Program-made: the position numbers and the translations under genes
Assembly (NCBI GenBank): GCA_001818895.1
Contig: MHLB01000016.1
Span: 10,928-17,346, forward strand
DNA length: 6,419 nucleotides
DNA from: Candidatus Liptonbacteria bacterium RIFCSPLOWO2_01_FULL_53_13
GTDB taxonomy: Bacteria; Patescibacteriota; Minisyncoccia; UBA6257; 2-01-FULL-56-20
Direction of reading: 5' to 3'
Shown here: positions 1 through 5,405 of the stretch, piece after piece
How the letters are laid out: each line of letters begins with the position of its first letter
Position numbering within the stretch: the stretch's first letter is position 1
Notes under the pieces: generated by a model
Told to the model about the DNA's origin: nothing
The model's input: the letters and a program-made list of their open reading frames with translations, nothing else
Database searches by the model: none

Positions 1-541
1 TTCCGGTCTGCCGGTCGCCGATAATAAGCTCGCGCTGGCCGCGCCCGATGGGAATCATGGAATCAATGCTTTTGATACCCGTGTGGAGCGGGGTGTTTAC
101 CGGCTCGCGGGCAAGCACGGAAGGCGCATTGGTTTCAAGCTTGCGCTTTTCGGATACCTTTCCTTTCTCGTTTGAAAAAATAGGGCCTCTGCCGTCCAGG
201 GGGTTTCCCAGGGGGTCTACCACGCGCCCGAGCATCTCGTCGCCCACCCCCAGAGAAAGCACCTCTCCCGTACCGCGCACGGTGTCGCCGCTCTGGATGG
301 AAAGATAGTCATCAAGCACGAGGGCGCCGATAGTGTCCTCTTCCAAACTCAAGGCCACCGCTCTCCGCGGACCGCCTTTCGTTTCAATCACAAGCAACTC
401 CTGGCTCAAGCTCTTGGAAAGCCCGGAGAGCTTCGCGATGCCGTCGCCCACCTCAATCACGCGCCCGACATCGTGCCACTTCGCGTCGTCTTTAAACCCC
501 TCAATCTCTTTTTTCAGTTTTTCAATCAGTTCGTAGGACAT
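1..541 (-). CDS. atpA: F1Fo ATP synthase subunit alpha, N-terminal part (cut by window edge)
   Basis: Non-catalytic nucleotide-binding subunit of the F1 head of ATP synthase, on the cytoplasmic side of the membrane. The first 180 codons are present, starting at the ATG whose complement is at 539-541. A short N-terminal helix (MSYELIEKLKKEIEGF) is the part that in known enzymes contacts subunit delta. The beta-barrel domain follows at about residues 24-92, then the start of the nucleotide-binding domain with GRVVDPLGNPLDG. SIDSMIPIGRGQRELIIGDR leads into the alpha-type P-loop GDRQTG, and the next codon begins with A, as expected for the P-loop Lys. The order GDRQTGKT distinguishes alpha from beta. 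The gene lies 103 nt after atpH and is the last gene of the operon visible here; atpG, atpD and atpC would be expected beyond the edge. No Shine-Dalgarno motif precedes the start (TTATCACCAAAT). Identification is very secure. Confidence 0.97.
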   Translation of the reverse strand, partial: MSYELIEKLKKEIEGFKDDAKWHDVGRVIEVGDGIAKLSGLSKSLSQELLVIETKGGPRRAVALSLEEDTIGALVLDDYLSIQSGDTVRGTGEVLSLGVGDEMLGRVVDPLGNPLDGRGPIFSNEKGKVSEKRKLETNAPSVLAREPVNTPLHTGIKSIDSMIPIGRGQRELIIGDRQTG

Positions 542-550
542 ATTTGGTGA

Positions 551-640
551 TAATTTCTAATTGATAAATTTCTAATTTCTAAACAATGGATTAGTTTGGG
601 TTTATTTGGACATTACTTAGAAATTAGTAATTAGAAATTG
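551..640. repeat. Inverted repeat of the word AATTTCTAATT in the delta-alpha gap
   Basis: The 103-nt gap between atpH and atpA is very AT-rich. AATTTCTAATT-type words fill 551-582 (the word occurs about three times, overlapping), and their reverse complements TTAGAAATTAGTAATTAGA and following bases fill 617-639. In mRNA this would form a long weak AU stem around an unpaired centre at 583-616. It is not a terminator, because there is no GC stem and atpA follows. A role in mRNA processing or in setting subunit ratios is only inferred. Confidence 0.7.
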
Positions 641-644
641 GTCA

Positions 645-1025
645 TTAAGTAAACAACTTATTCATCTTATGGCTGAACGACATATCCAGCTGTTCCTCTC
701 CGTTCACCGTGATGCGGACGCCTGCAATGAGAGAAGGGACGATTTTCTCTTCTATCACGTCGCCCTTCGCGAATTTATTTTCCAATTCCGCGCGCGCATG
801 CGCCACGAGCGGACGCGCGCTTTCCACTACCACTTTTTTCTTACCGCCCCGCTTGAGAAAAAGCTCTTCCGCGAGCGCGACGATCTTGGGAAGCGCGGCG
901 CGGTCTCCATTCCGTTCAAGGACGGCGAGAAAATGATGCGCTCCTTTCGTAACCGCTTCCGGAGAAAGATGTTTCGCCGCCGTTGCGGCAAGCGCCTTTG
1001 CGTATATCCGATAGTGGTATTTCAT
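645..1025 (-). CDS. atpH: F1Fo ATP synthase subunit delta, short form
   Basis: Stalk subunit that ties the peripheral b stalk to the top of the F1 head. The protein has 126 residues, against about 175-180 for typical bacterial delta. The N-terminus (YRIYAKALAATAAKHL) matches the start of the helical bundle. FLAVLERNGDRAALPKIVAL matches the 'xxNGRxxxLPxI' region late in that bundle. The C-terminus (EEKIVPSLIAGVRITVNGEE ... MNKLF) matches the conserved 'IDxSLIGGxxIRxGDxxID...L..L' end. By eye about 50 residues in the middle of the N-terminal bundle are missing, while both ends are intact and in one frame, so this looks like a compact family member and not a broken gene. It starts 20 nt after the atpF stop with no clear Shine-Dalgarno site. 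Position between atpF and atpA supports the call. Confidence 0.9.
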   Translation of the reverse strand: MKYHYRIYAKALAATAAKHLSPEAVTKGAHHFLAVLERNGDRAALPKIVALAEELFLKRGGKKKVVVESARPLVAHARAELENKFAKGDVIEEKIVPSLIAGVRITVNGEEQLDMSFSHKMNKLFT

Positions 1026-1045
1026 ATTATTTCGTCGGGCAAAAT

Positions 1046-1549
1046 TTACGGAGCGTGTTTTACCGCCACCACCGCTTTTTTGATGAGCGCTTCGTCCACC
1101 GCGTCGGGGGAAAGCTCAACCGTTTTCACAAGCGCGGCGCGCACGATTGCCACTGTCTCTTTTGCGAACGCCGCTTCCACCTCCGCCCCTTTCGCCTTTG
1201 CGCGCTCTTCCGCTTCGCGCATCATCACAGCTTCTTTTTCATGCGCTTTCGCCGCGAGCGTACCCTCAAGGGTTTTCGCTTCGTACTCCGTGTTCTTCAG
1301 GATAAGGAGCGCTTCTTCCTCCGCCTCCTTCACCCTTGTTTTTGCGAGAAGGTTCGCCTCGCCGAGGCGCACGTCCGCCTCCTTCGCCTTCGTAAGCCCC
1401 TCTTCAATTTTCGCCCGACGTTCGTTCAAGAGCGCCACGAGCGGTTTGTAAGCGAACGCGCGGAGCGCGATGATGAGGAGCCCGAAATTCACCGCTTGGC
1501 TCAAAAGCAGTTTCCAGTCGATGCCGAGGTTGTGGAACAGTTCACTCAT
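1046..1549 (-). CDS. atpF: F1Fo ATP synthase subunit b
   Basis: Membrane-anchored peripheral stalk that keeps the alpha/beta head from rotating with the c ring. The protein has 167 residues, a normal length. A short polar N-terminus (MSELFHNLGIDW) is followed by one membrane helix at about residues 12-33 (KLLLSQAVNFGLLIIALRAF). Then comes the 'YKPLVALLNERRAKIEEGL' motif typical of bacterial b at the membrane exit, and a long charged Ala/Glu/Lys/Arg-rich coiled coil to about residue 140. The C-terminus (LSPDAVDEALIKKAVVAV) would bind delta. An AGGGAG motif lies about 15 nt before the ATG, further than usual for a Shine-Dalgarno site. The gene sits between atpE and atpH, the standard order, and ends 20 nt before atpH. 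Confidence 0.96.
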   Translation of the reverse strand: MSELFHNLGIDWKLLLSQAVNFGLLIIALRAFAYKPLVALLNERRAKIEEGLTKAKEADVRLGEANLLAKTRVKEAEEEALLILKNTEYEAKTLEGTLAAKAHEKEAVMMREAEERAKAKGAEVEAAFAKETVAIVRAALVKTVELSPDAVDEALIKKAVVAVKHAP

Positions 1550-1570
1550 AACTATATTTATTCACTCCCT

Positions 1571-1650
1571 ATCAACGAATAACGAATGCGGAACGCATTT
1601 TCGAATCGGATTCATTCGTAAATTCGCAACAAGATTCGCTATTCGTTGAT
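1571..1650. repeat. Inverted repeat in the c-b gap
   Basis: Arms ATCAACGAATA (1571-1581) and TATTCGTTGAT (1640-1650) are exact reverse complements. Inside are a small hairpin ATGCG-gaa-CGCAT (1586-1598) and further GAAT/ATTC words. The whole gap is built from one short word, CGAAT/ATTCG. The right arm ends 2 nt before the atpE stop codon (1652-1654), so in mRNA the hairpin starts just after atpE and ends upstream of atpF. Such a hairpin could protect the c-subunit message or reduce read-through into atpF; this is inference. Confidence 0.75.
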
Positions 1651-1651
1651 G

Positions 1652-1995
<344 letters not shown>

Positions 1996-2039
1996 TTGTT
2001 TGCGACCTTTATCTTTTGTTTCATGGTTTCTCTGTGAGA

Positions 2040-2912
2040 TTATCCGTGCACGGTTTGCCGTTCGTGAGCCTCCTCCCCGTGTTCCGCTATCGCGATGCCG
2101 ACGAAGACAAGCGTAAGCATGGAAAAAATCAGGGCCTGAATGAACCCGACGAAAATTTCCAAAAAGAGAAACGGGAGCGGCACGAGGTAGGGGACAAGGA
2201 ATCCGACAATCGTAAGCAGTACCTCGCCCGCGAACACGTTCCCGAACAATCGAAACGAGAACGACACCATTCTAGCAAATTCCGACACAAATTCAAGAAT
2301 GCCGATGAAGAACATCACGGGATTCTTGAAATTGAAGAATTTGCCGAGATGCGCGCCCGCGCCGATCGCCGCCGCACCCAGGACGTTCACCGCGACCACG
2401 GTCACGATGGCGAGCGCGAGCGTGAAGTTGAGGTCGGCGGCGGGCGCCCTGAAGAGCGGCGCGGTTTCTACGCCGCGGACCACGAGCGAGCCAACGCCGG
2501 GGAAAAGCCCGAGCCAGTTTGAGGAGAGGACGAAAAGGAAGATAGTTCCCACGAGCGGGAGGTATTTTTCCGATTTTTTGCGGTCGCCGAGCACGGAATC
2601 CATCACGTCAAGAATGCCTTCAATAAGGAGCTCCGCGATATTCTGGATTTTGCCGGGGATAAGCGCATATTTTTTCCTGCCGAAAAACGCGGTGCCGGCA
2701 AGAAGGAGAAAGACAAGTGTGGAAAGCACGAGCGAGTTCGTCGCGCCGAAACTGCCGATATGGAAAATTTCTTCGGCGCGGAGGGAAATGTGGACCCCGC
2801 CGGTCTCCTGCGTCGTTTCTGTCCTCCCTTCCGTCGCGAGCGCGCGCGGAAAAACGCCCGGCATTCCCGAAAACGGGCTCAAGGAAAGATTATGGATGGC
2901 TGTTCCTTCCAT
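2040..2912 (-). CDS. atpB: F1Fo ATP synthase subunit a
   Basis: Integral membrane stator subunit that forms the two proton half-channels next to the c ring. The protein has 290 residues. An N-terminal stretch of about 45 residues before HISLRAEEIF is longer than in many homologues. Five or six hydrophobic helices follow. The diagnostic region is FARMVSFSFRLFGNVFAGE with the essential arginine R221 and N225, followed by GFIQALIFSMLTLVFVGIA with Q259 (equivalents of E. coli R210 and Q252). NIAELLIEGILDVMDSVLG and SNWLGLFPGVGS are also family motifs. It is the first gene of the operon; no atpI is seen before it. The bases before the ATG (CTCCTCCTACCGAGAATCAA) contain no Shine-Dalgarno site and instead resemble an anti-Shine-Dalgarno sequence. 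The start is therefore uncertain; Met17 (2864) is the next candidate. Confidence 0.96.
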   Translation of the reverse strand: MEGTAIHNLSLSPFSGMPGVFPRALATEGRTETTQETGGVHISLRAEEIFHIGSFGATNSLVLSTLVFLLLAGTAFFGRKKYALIPGKIQNIAELLIEGILDVMDSVLGDRKKSEKYLPLVGTIFLFVLSSNWLGLFPGVGSLVVRGVETAPLFRAPAADLNFTLALAIVTVVAVNVLGAAAIGAGAHLGKFFNFKNPVMFFIGILEFVSEFARMVSFSFRLFGNVFAGEVLLTIVGFLVPYLVPLPFLFLEIFVGFIQALIFSMLTLVFVGIAIAEHGEEAHERQTVHG

Positions 2913-2925
2913 TTGATTCTCGGTA

Positions 2926-3037
2926 GGAGGAGCCGTCCACTCGAGGGGACAGAGGCCTTCCGCTGGGTTTCTTTGCTAAAGAAACTTCAATGCGAAGGAC
3001 TCCGTCCGCGAGCTGCTCGAGTGAGCCGACGCCCTCC
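2926..3037 (-). promoter_or_regulatory. Highly structured leader of the atp operon (segmented hairpin)
   Basis: The stretch before atpB folds as nested stems, written here by + strand coordinates. CACTCGAG (2938-2945) pairs with CTCGAGTG (3016-3023). GGACAGAG (2947-2954) pairs with CTCCGTCC (3000-3007). CCTTCCGC (2956-2963) pairs with GCGAAGG (2992-2998) with one bulge. GTTTCTTT (2967-2974) pairs with AAAGAAAC (2978-2985) across a 3-nt loop. An outer GGAGGA (2926-2931) can meet CCCTCC (3032-3037). The one odd pair in the second stem is G-U when read from the minus strand but A-C from the plus strand, which fits a function in the minus-strand transcript. No U-tract follows, so it is not an intrinsic terminator. 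Confidence 0.65.
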
Positions 3038-3045
3038 ATTTCTCT

Positions 3046-3074
3046 ATATTAAGCGAATCTGTCGGAGAAATCAA
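3046..3074 (-). promoter_or_regulatory. Possible promoter of the atp operon
   Basis: On the minus strand TTGATT (3069-3074) and TAATAT (3046-3051) are separated by exactly 17 nt. Each matches the sigma-70-type consensus at 4 of 6 positions. A start near 3039 would give a leader of about 127 nt that contains the whole structured hairpin before atpB. No better candidate was seen between here and atpB. Confidence 0.4.
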
Positions 3075-3144
3075 GCTTCACCCACTCTTGGCGGAACAGA
3101 AAGCCCCGACGCTAAGTCGCCCGCCTTGCCGACGAAGCAGAGAG

Positions 3145-3172
3145 CTCCGACACCCCTTTTGGGTAATCGGAG
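3145..3172. repeat. Hairpin CTCCGA-ACCC / GGGT-TCGGAG
   Basis: CTCCGA (3145-3150) pairs with TCGGAG (3167-3172), and ACCC (3152-3155) with GGGT (3161-3164), leaving a 5-nt loop (cTTTT). There is no T-tract on the plus side. It lies directly next to the DnaA-box-like site. Confidence 0.55.
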
Positions 3173-3181
3173 TTATCCACA
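3173..3181 (+). promoter_or_regulatory. DnaA-box-like site TTATCCACA
   Basis: Exact match to the strong DnaA box TTATNCACA, about 30 nt before the -10 box of the surface-protein promoter. It is a single copy with no cluster of further boxes, so it does not indicate a replication origin. It could be regulatory or a chance match. Confidence 0.3.
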
Positions 3182-3208
3182 GCCCCCCCTCTGTACAACC
3201 ATCTTCCG

Positions 3209-3217
3209 TGGTATAAT
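3209..3217 (+). promoter_or_regulatory. Extended -10 promoter for the surface-protein genes
   Basis: TGGTATAAT is a perfect TATAAT with the TGn extension. No good -35 box is seen 17 nt upstream (CTCTGT), which is common for extended -10 promoters. Transcription from about 3224 would give a leader of about 105 nt before the ATG at 3330, AT-rich from about 3255 on. A 23-codon frame starting at 3226 (MRPKHGFSVSVFLN...) lies in this leader, almost at the predicted transcript start; it has no recognisable product. Confidence 0.55.
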
Positions 3218-3329
3218 AAAAACCTATGAGGCCTAAACACGGCTTCTCGGTTTCTGTTTTCCTCAATATTAATAAAATAAAGGTCATTTACAATTAAATA
3301 TTTTTGTCGCATATATTGCGGCTCTACAG

Positions 3330-3992
3330 ATGAATAAAAGAAAAATAGAGGGAGCATTCTTGGTCGTACTCACGGTAGTGTTGTCCGGGGCTCTTATTGC
3401 CCAGGCATCGCTTACCTTTACCGGCACCGCCATTACCGGCGATGCGGCGTCCACAATAGACGTCGGCACGGGGACGCTTTCTATTCAAACCACTAATAAC
3501 GGAGCGATAACTGCGGGGACCGGCGCATTCACGATTCCGGCATTATTGTTCACAAACGCGACTGGCACGAACTTCCGAGCAACCACGGGCAACTTTACCA
3601 CGGCTTCCTCAACTGGCATTACGTTTACGAATGCCACGGGAAGCGGTCTTTTCGCAGCCGGTTCAAGCACCGTCAATGGATCTCTTACTATCAACGGCGG
3701 AACTGCCATTCTTAAACATCTTTCTGGAACCCGAACATTCACCGTAGGCGCGGTAGCGAGCTCTTCCTGCACGACGGCGACGAGCACCACGGTTACTGGC
3801 ACCTCGGCCGGTGATACGGTGGTTGCGAGTCCTACGCCGGTTACCAATGGAATTGAAACACAATCGAATATGACGTGGCTTGCGTATGCCTCTACCACGG
3901 ACGTGGTGGCATTTAAAGCGTGCAATACCGGGTTTACGAATAGCGGCGCGATTGCCGATCAAGCGTGGCGGTTTGACGTCTGGAAACATTAA
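3330..3992 (+). CDS. Secreted Thr/Ser/Gly-rich repeat protein, probable surface or fibre protein
   Basis: The protein has 220 residues. The N-terminus is a classical signal peptide: MNKRK, a hydrophobic core (AFLVVLTVVLSGALI) and a likely cut after AQA at residue 26. The mature chain is rich in T, S, G and A with beta-forming character. A repeat of about 25 residues is visible: LLFTNATGTNFRATTGNF and then ITFTNATGSGLFAAGSS (about residues 72-113). The last 75 residues, with Cys147 and Cys198 and a W-x-A-x-x-S...V-x-x-C-N...W-R-x-D-V-W pattern ending WRFDVWKH, resemble the C-terminal domain seen on some tail-fibre-like and surface beta-repeat proteins; this resemblance is from memory and unverified. 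The two cysteines could form a disulfide. No Shine-Dalgarno site before the ATG. The gene is followed 26 nt later by another exported protein, probably co-transcribed. Exact function unknown. Confidence 0.8.
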   Translation: MNKRKIEGAFLVVLTVVLSGALIAQASLTFTGTAITGDAASTIDVGTGTLSIQTTNNGAITAGTGAFTIPALLFTNATGTNFRATTGNFTTASSTGITFTNATGSGLFAAGSSTVNGSLTINGGTAILKHLSGTRTFTVGAVASSSCTTATSTTVTGTSAGDTVVASPTPVTNGIETQSNMTWLAYASTTDVVAFKACNTGFTNSGAIADQAWRFDVWKH

Positions 3993-4018
3993 TCAACTTC
4001 TCTCACTACTACCCTCAC

Positions 4019-4942
4019 ATGGATTATTCCACGCTTTCTCTCAAACTTTTTTCTGAGAGGAGAGGAGAAGTGCCAGCGGTTGTTGCCATTGTATTCGCTC
4101 TTGCATTGCTCTTTTCTTCTTCCGCGGCGCATGCGGCGGACCTTAGTTTTCCCGTAGACACCACGCTTACTCTTACCGACCCTGCAATCAGCGTGACCGT
4201 CTTGAACGGTTCTACCGCAAACTCGTTGACCGTAGGAGTGGGGACTATTGCAGTTACCGTGCCAGGGGGAAGCGGATTCAGCTTCACTTCCGCATCCCGC
4301 GGGTTTACCGCATCGGGTCAGACGGCCGTGGTGAGTATTACCTGTAGCGCGGCACAGGTGGCGGTAGTTGATGTTCCTGCCACGAACAGCCAGGCGCAAA
4401 CCGTAACGTTTACTCCGACAGCAGCCGCGTGCACTCCCACGGGGGGCGTTTCTACCGGGGGTTCCATCGTGAGTGGCGGCGGAGGTGGGGGAGGTGGCGG
4501 GGGATACACACCTCCTATTACGACCACGACGGCCACCACCACGGCTACGACTGCCGCGCCTGCGGCGGGTTCCAATGCGGCTTTGCAGAATCAAATCGCC
4601 GCATTACTTGCCCAACTTCGGGCGCTTCAGGCGCGCGTGTTGAGCATGGGGGGAACCGTTCCGTCTCTCGGGACCGGCGTTACGGGCGTCGCGCATGTGT
4701 TTGCGAAGACCCTGTCGCTTGGCACGGAAAACGCGGAAGTGACATTCCTCCAGCAAGCGCTTAAGGCATTGGGCACGGACATCTATCCCGAAGGAAAAGT
4801 GACGGGATATTTCGGCTCACTTACCAAAAGAGCAGTGCAGAGATTCCAGCTGAAATACGGCATCACGACCGCAGCCGATTCCGCCTATGGACTCGTAGGC
4901 CCGAAGACGCGCGCAAAACTGAACGCACTTAGCGGTTCGTAG
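4019..4942 (+). CDS. Secreted peptidoglycan-binding-domain protein with glycine tract
   Basis: The protein has 307 residues. A signal sequence with a 20-residue basic and polar lead ends at about residue 39 (AVVAIVFALALLFSSSAAHA). A beta-rich domain follows (about 41-140) with Cys109 and Cys138. Then come ten consecutive glycines (153-162), a Thr/Ala-rich linker (165-182), a short coiled coil (ALQNQIAALLAQLRALQARV, 188-207) and a PG_binding_1-type domain (about 229-304) with LGTENAEVTFLQQALKALGT, GYFGSLTKRAVQRFQLKYGI and GLVGPKTRAKLNAL. That domain binds cell-wall peptidoglycan in other proteins. The coiled coil just before it is a layout often seen in parcubacterial exported proteins. No catalytic domain is visible, so it probably anchors or tethers. 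It starts 26 nt after the upstream gene without a Shine-Dalgarno site; a later Met is unlikely because the signal peptide would be lost. Confidence 0.88.
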   Translation: MDYSTLSLKLFSERRGEVPAVVAIVFALALLFSSSAAHAADLSFPVDTTLTLTDPAISVTVLNGSTANSLTVGVGTIAVTVPGGSGFSFTSASRGFTASGQTAVVSITCSAAQVAVVDVPATNSQAQTVTFTPTAAACTPTGGVSTGGSIVSGGGGGGGGGGYTPPITTTTATTTATTAAPAAGSNAALQNQIAALLAQLRALQARVLSMGGTVPSLGTGVTGVAHVFAKTLSLGTENAEVTFLQQALKALGTDIYPEGKVTGYFGSLTKRAVQRFQLKYGITTAADSAYGLVGPKTRAKLNALSGS

Positions 4943-4967
4943 GAAAACGCCTCAAGGATATTCGCAG

Positions 4968-4995
4968 AACCCGCCACGCCAAGCGTGGGGGTTTT
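4968..4995 (+). terminator. Terminator after the peptidoglycan-binding gene
   Basis: AACCC-g-CCACGC (4968-4979) pairs with GCGTGG-GGGTT (4983-4993), an 11-bp stem with one bulged G and a 3-nt loop (CAA). It runs into TTTT (4992-4995). It lies 26 nt after the stop codon. The T-tract is short, but position and stem make it the likely end of the two-gene surface unit. Confidence 0.65.
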
Positions 4996-5008
4996 GTGCG
5001 TCCGGTTC

Positions 5009-5057
5009 ACCCCGCAATCTCAATTCGGAATATATTTGTGGATTGAGATTGCGGGGT
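5009..5057. repeat. 16-bp perfect inverted repeat with AT-rich loop
   Basis: ACCCCGCAATCTCAAT (5009-5024) and ATTGAGATTGCGGGGT (5042-5057) are exact reverse complements around a 17-nt loop (5025-5041). No T-tract follows on either strand, so it is not an ordinary terminator. A stem-loop RNA or a protein site are possible. Confidence 0.75.
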
Positions 5058-5090
5058 ACGGAAATGGTCGTAGCTCTTCGCTGCCGTTTC

Positions 5091-5120
5091 TATAGACCGA
5101 TTCGCGCGAATTGGTCTATA
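5091..5120. repeat. 30-bp palindrome centred on TTCGCGCGAA
   Basis: TATAGACCGATTCGC (5091-5105) is followed without a gap by GCGAATTGGTCTATA (5106-5120). The only mismatch is G5099 with T5112, which is a G-U pair in plus-strand RNA. A gapless palindrome suits a dimeric DNA-binding protein better than an RNA hairpin. A further 7-bp inverted pair, GAAATGG (5061-5067) and CCGTTTC (5084-5090), lies just before it. Confidence 0.7.
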
Positions 5121-5167
5121 CGCCCAGGACTGCGGTTCTTGCGAAACAAAAAATCACCTGATTTACC

Positions 5168-5198
5168 GCCCCGCCGATGGCGGGGCGCAAGTTTTTTT
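5168..5198 (+). terminator. Strong intrinsic terminator
   Basis: GCCCCGCC (5168-5175) pairs with GGCGGGGC (5179-5186) across a GAT loop; five bases later comes a run of seven T (5192-5198). It is preceded by the small palindrome AAATCACCTGATTT (5151-5164). It faces the plus strand and would stop read-through from the surface genes into the tRNA region. Confidence 0.7.
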
Positions 5199-5227
5199 AA
5201 ACTCGTTCCTCGTTAACAAAAACTAAG

Positions 5228-5250
5228 CGTAGCCCCACGGGGAATCGAAC
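5228..5250 (-). pseudogene. tRNA-Glu 3'-end fragment (direct copy)
   Basis: These 23 bases are identical to 5404-5426. They are nucleotides 52-72 of the intact tRNA-Glu (T-loop, 3' side of the T-stem, 3' acceptor strand, discriminator A) plus 2 nt of its downstream flank. Identity stops abruptly at 5251, where a GC-rich stretch (GCTCGCTCCGCTCGCTCC) begins. The 5' part of a tRNA is absent, so it cannot be a functional gene. Confidence 0.85.
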
Positions 5251-5271
5251 GTCGCTCGCTCCGCTCGCTCC

Positions 5272-5324
5272 CTGAAACCCTTCGGTTTCAGTACTTCCGT
5301 CACGGGGAAACTTCCGTTTCCCCG
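5272..5324. repeat. Two strong tandem hairpins between tRNA fragments
   Basis: Hairpin 1: CTGAAACC (5272-5279), loop CTTC, GGTTTCAG (5284-5291). Hairpin 2: CGGGGAAAC (5303-5311), loop TTCC, GTTTCCCCG (5316-5324). Both have perfect stems and 4-nt loops. They sit inside a larger inverted repeat formed by the tRNA-derived pieces at 5240-5250 and 5337-5347. Confidence 0.75.
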
Positions 5325-5336
5325 ACCCCTTTCCCA

Positions 5337-5350
5337 GTTCGATTCCCTAC
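5337..5350 (+). pseudogene. Inverted tRNA-Glu 3'-end fragment with internal deletion
   Basis: GTTCGATTCCCTAC on the plus strand equals the tRNA-Glu T-loop and T-stem (GTTCGATTCCC) joined directly to the last bases CTAC, with 8 nt between them lost. It is opposite in orientation to the intact gene. It continues after a short spacer into the arm AAACAAACACAAGCAAC, which also follows the intact tRNA, so tRNA end and downstream hairpin arm look duplicated together as an inverted copy. Confidence 0.7.
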
Positions 5351-5363
5351 AAGAAACGACGAG

Positions 5364-5402
5364 AAACAAACACAAGCAACGCGAGGTTGCTTGTGTTTGT
5401 TT
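5364..5402. terminator. 17-bp hairpin directly after tRNA-Glu, probable bidirectional terminator
   Basis: AAACAAACACAAGCAAC (5364-5380) and GTTGCTTGTGTTTGTTT (5386-5402) are perfect reverse complements around loop GCGAG. In the tRNA-Glu transcript (minus strand) the hairpin begins 3 nt after the discriminator base and its second arm ends GTTTGTTT. The T-rich end is paired with an A-rich start, as in bidirectional terminators. The hairpin may also, or instead, bring the flanking tRNA-derived inverted pieces together. Confidence 0.55.
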
Positions 5403-5405
5403 TCG

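Larger units (their letters stand above)
3040..3208. other. Divergent intergenic stretch without a convincing gene
   Basis: Open frames here are short, overlap on both strands, and lack a start site or recognisable composition. Visible structure is the possible atp promoter (3046-3074), a GC-rich block with repeated CGACG/GTCGG words (about 3105-3135), a hairpin at 3145-3172 and a DnaA-box-like nonamer at 3173-3181. Confidence 0.5.

Noticed and set aside
669..1582. Long plus-strand open frames (260 and 199 codons) across atpH and atpF
   Set aside because: They lie antisense to two clear ATP synthase genes, have low-complexity Phe/Arg or Ser/Ala composition and no start signal; they are shadows.
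2016..2916. Plus-strand open frames across atpB (168 and 205 codons)
   Set aside because: Antisense to atpB with its essential R221 and Q259; charged, repetitive composition and no recognisable domain.
2760..3236. Open frame of 158 codons on the plus strand
   Set aside because: Runs antisense over atpB and then across the structured leader and promoter region; no domain or start site.
3078..3357. Short minus-strand frames of 69 and 81 codons in the divergent region
   Set aside because: They overlap in different frames, cover the surface-gene promoter and show no start motif or familiar composition.
4476..4504. G-quadruplex in the glycine codon tract
   Set aside because: The G-runs follow from ten GGN codons; there is no independent sign of a structural role.
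4429..4764. Open frame of 111 codons rich in Gly, Arg and His
   Set aside because: It is the shifted reading of the glycine tract and linker of the peptidoglycan-binding gene.
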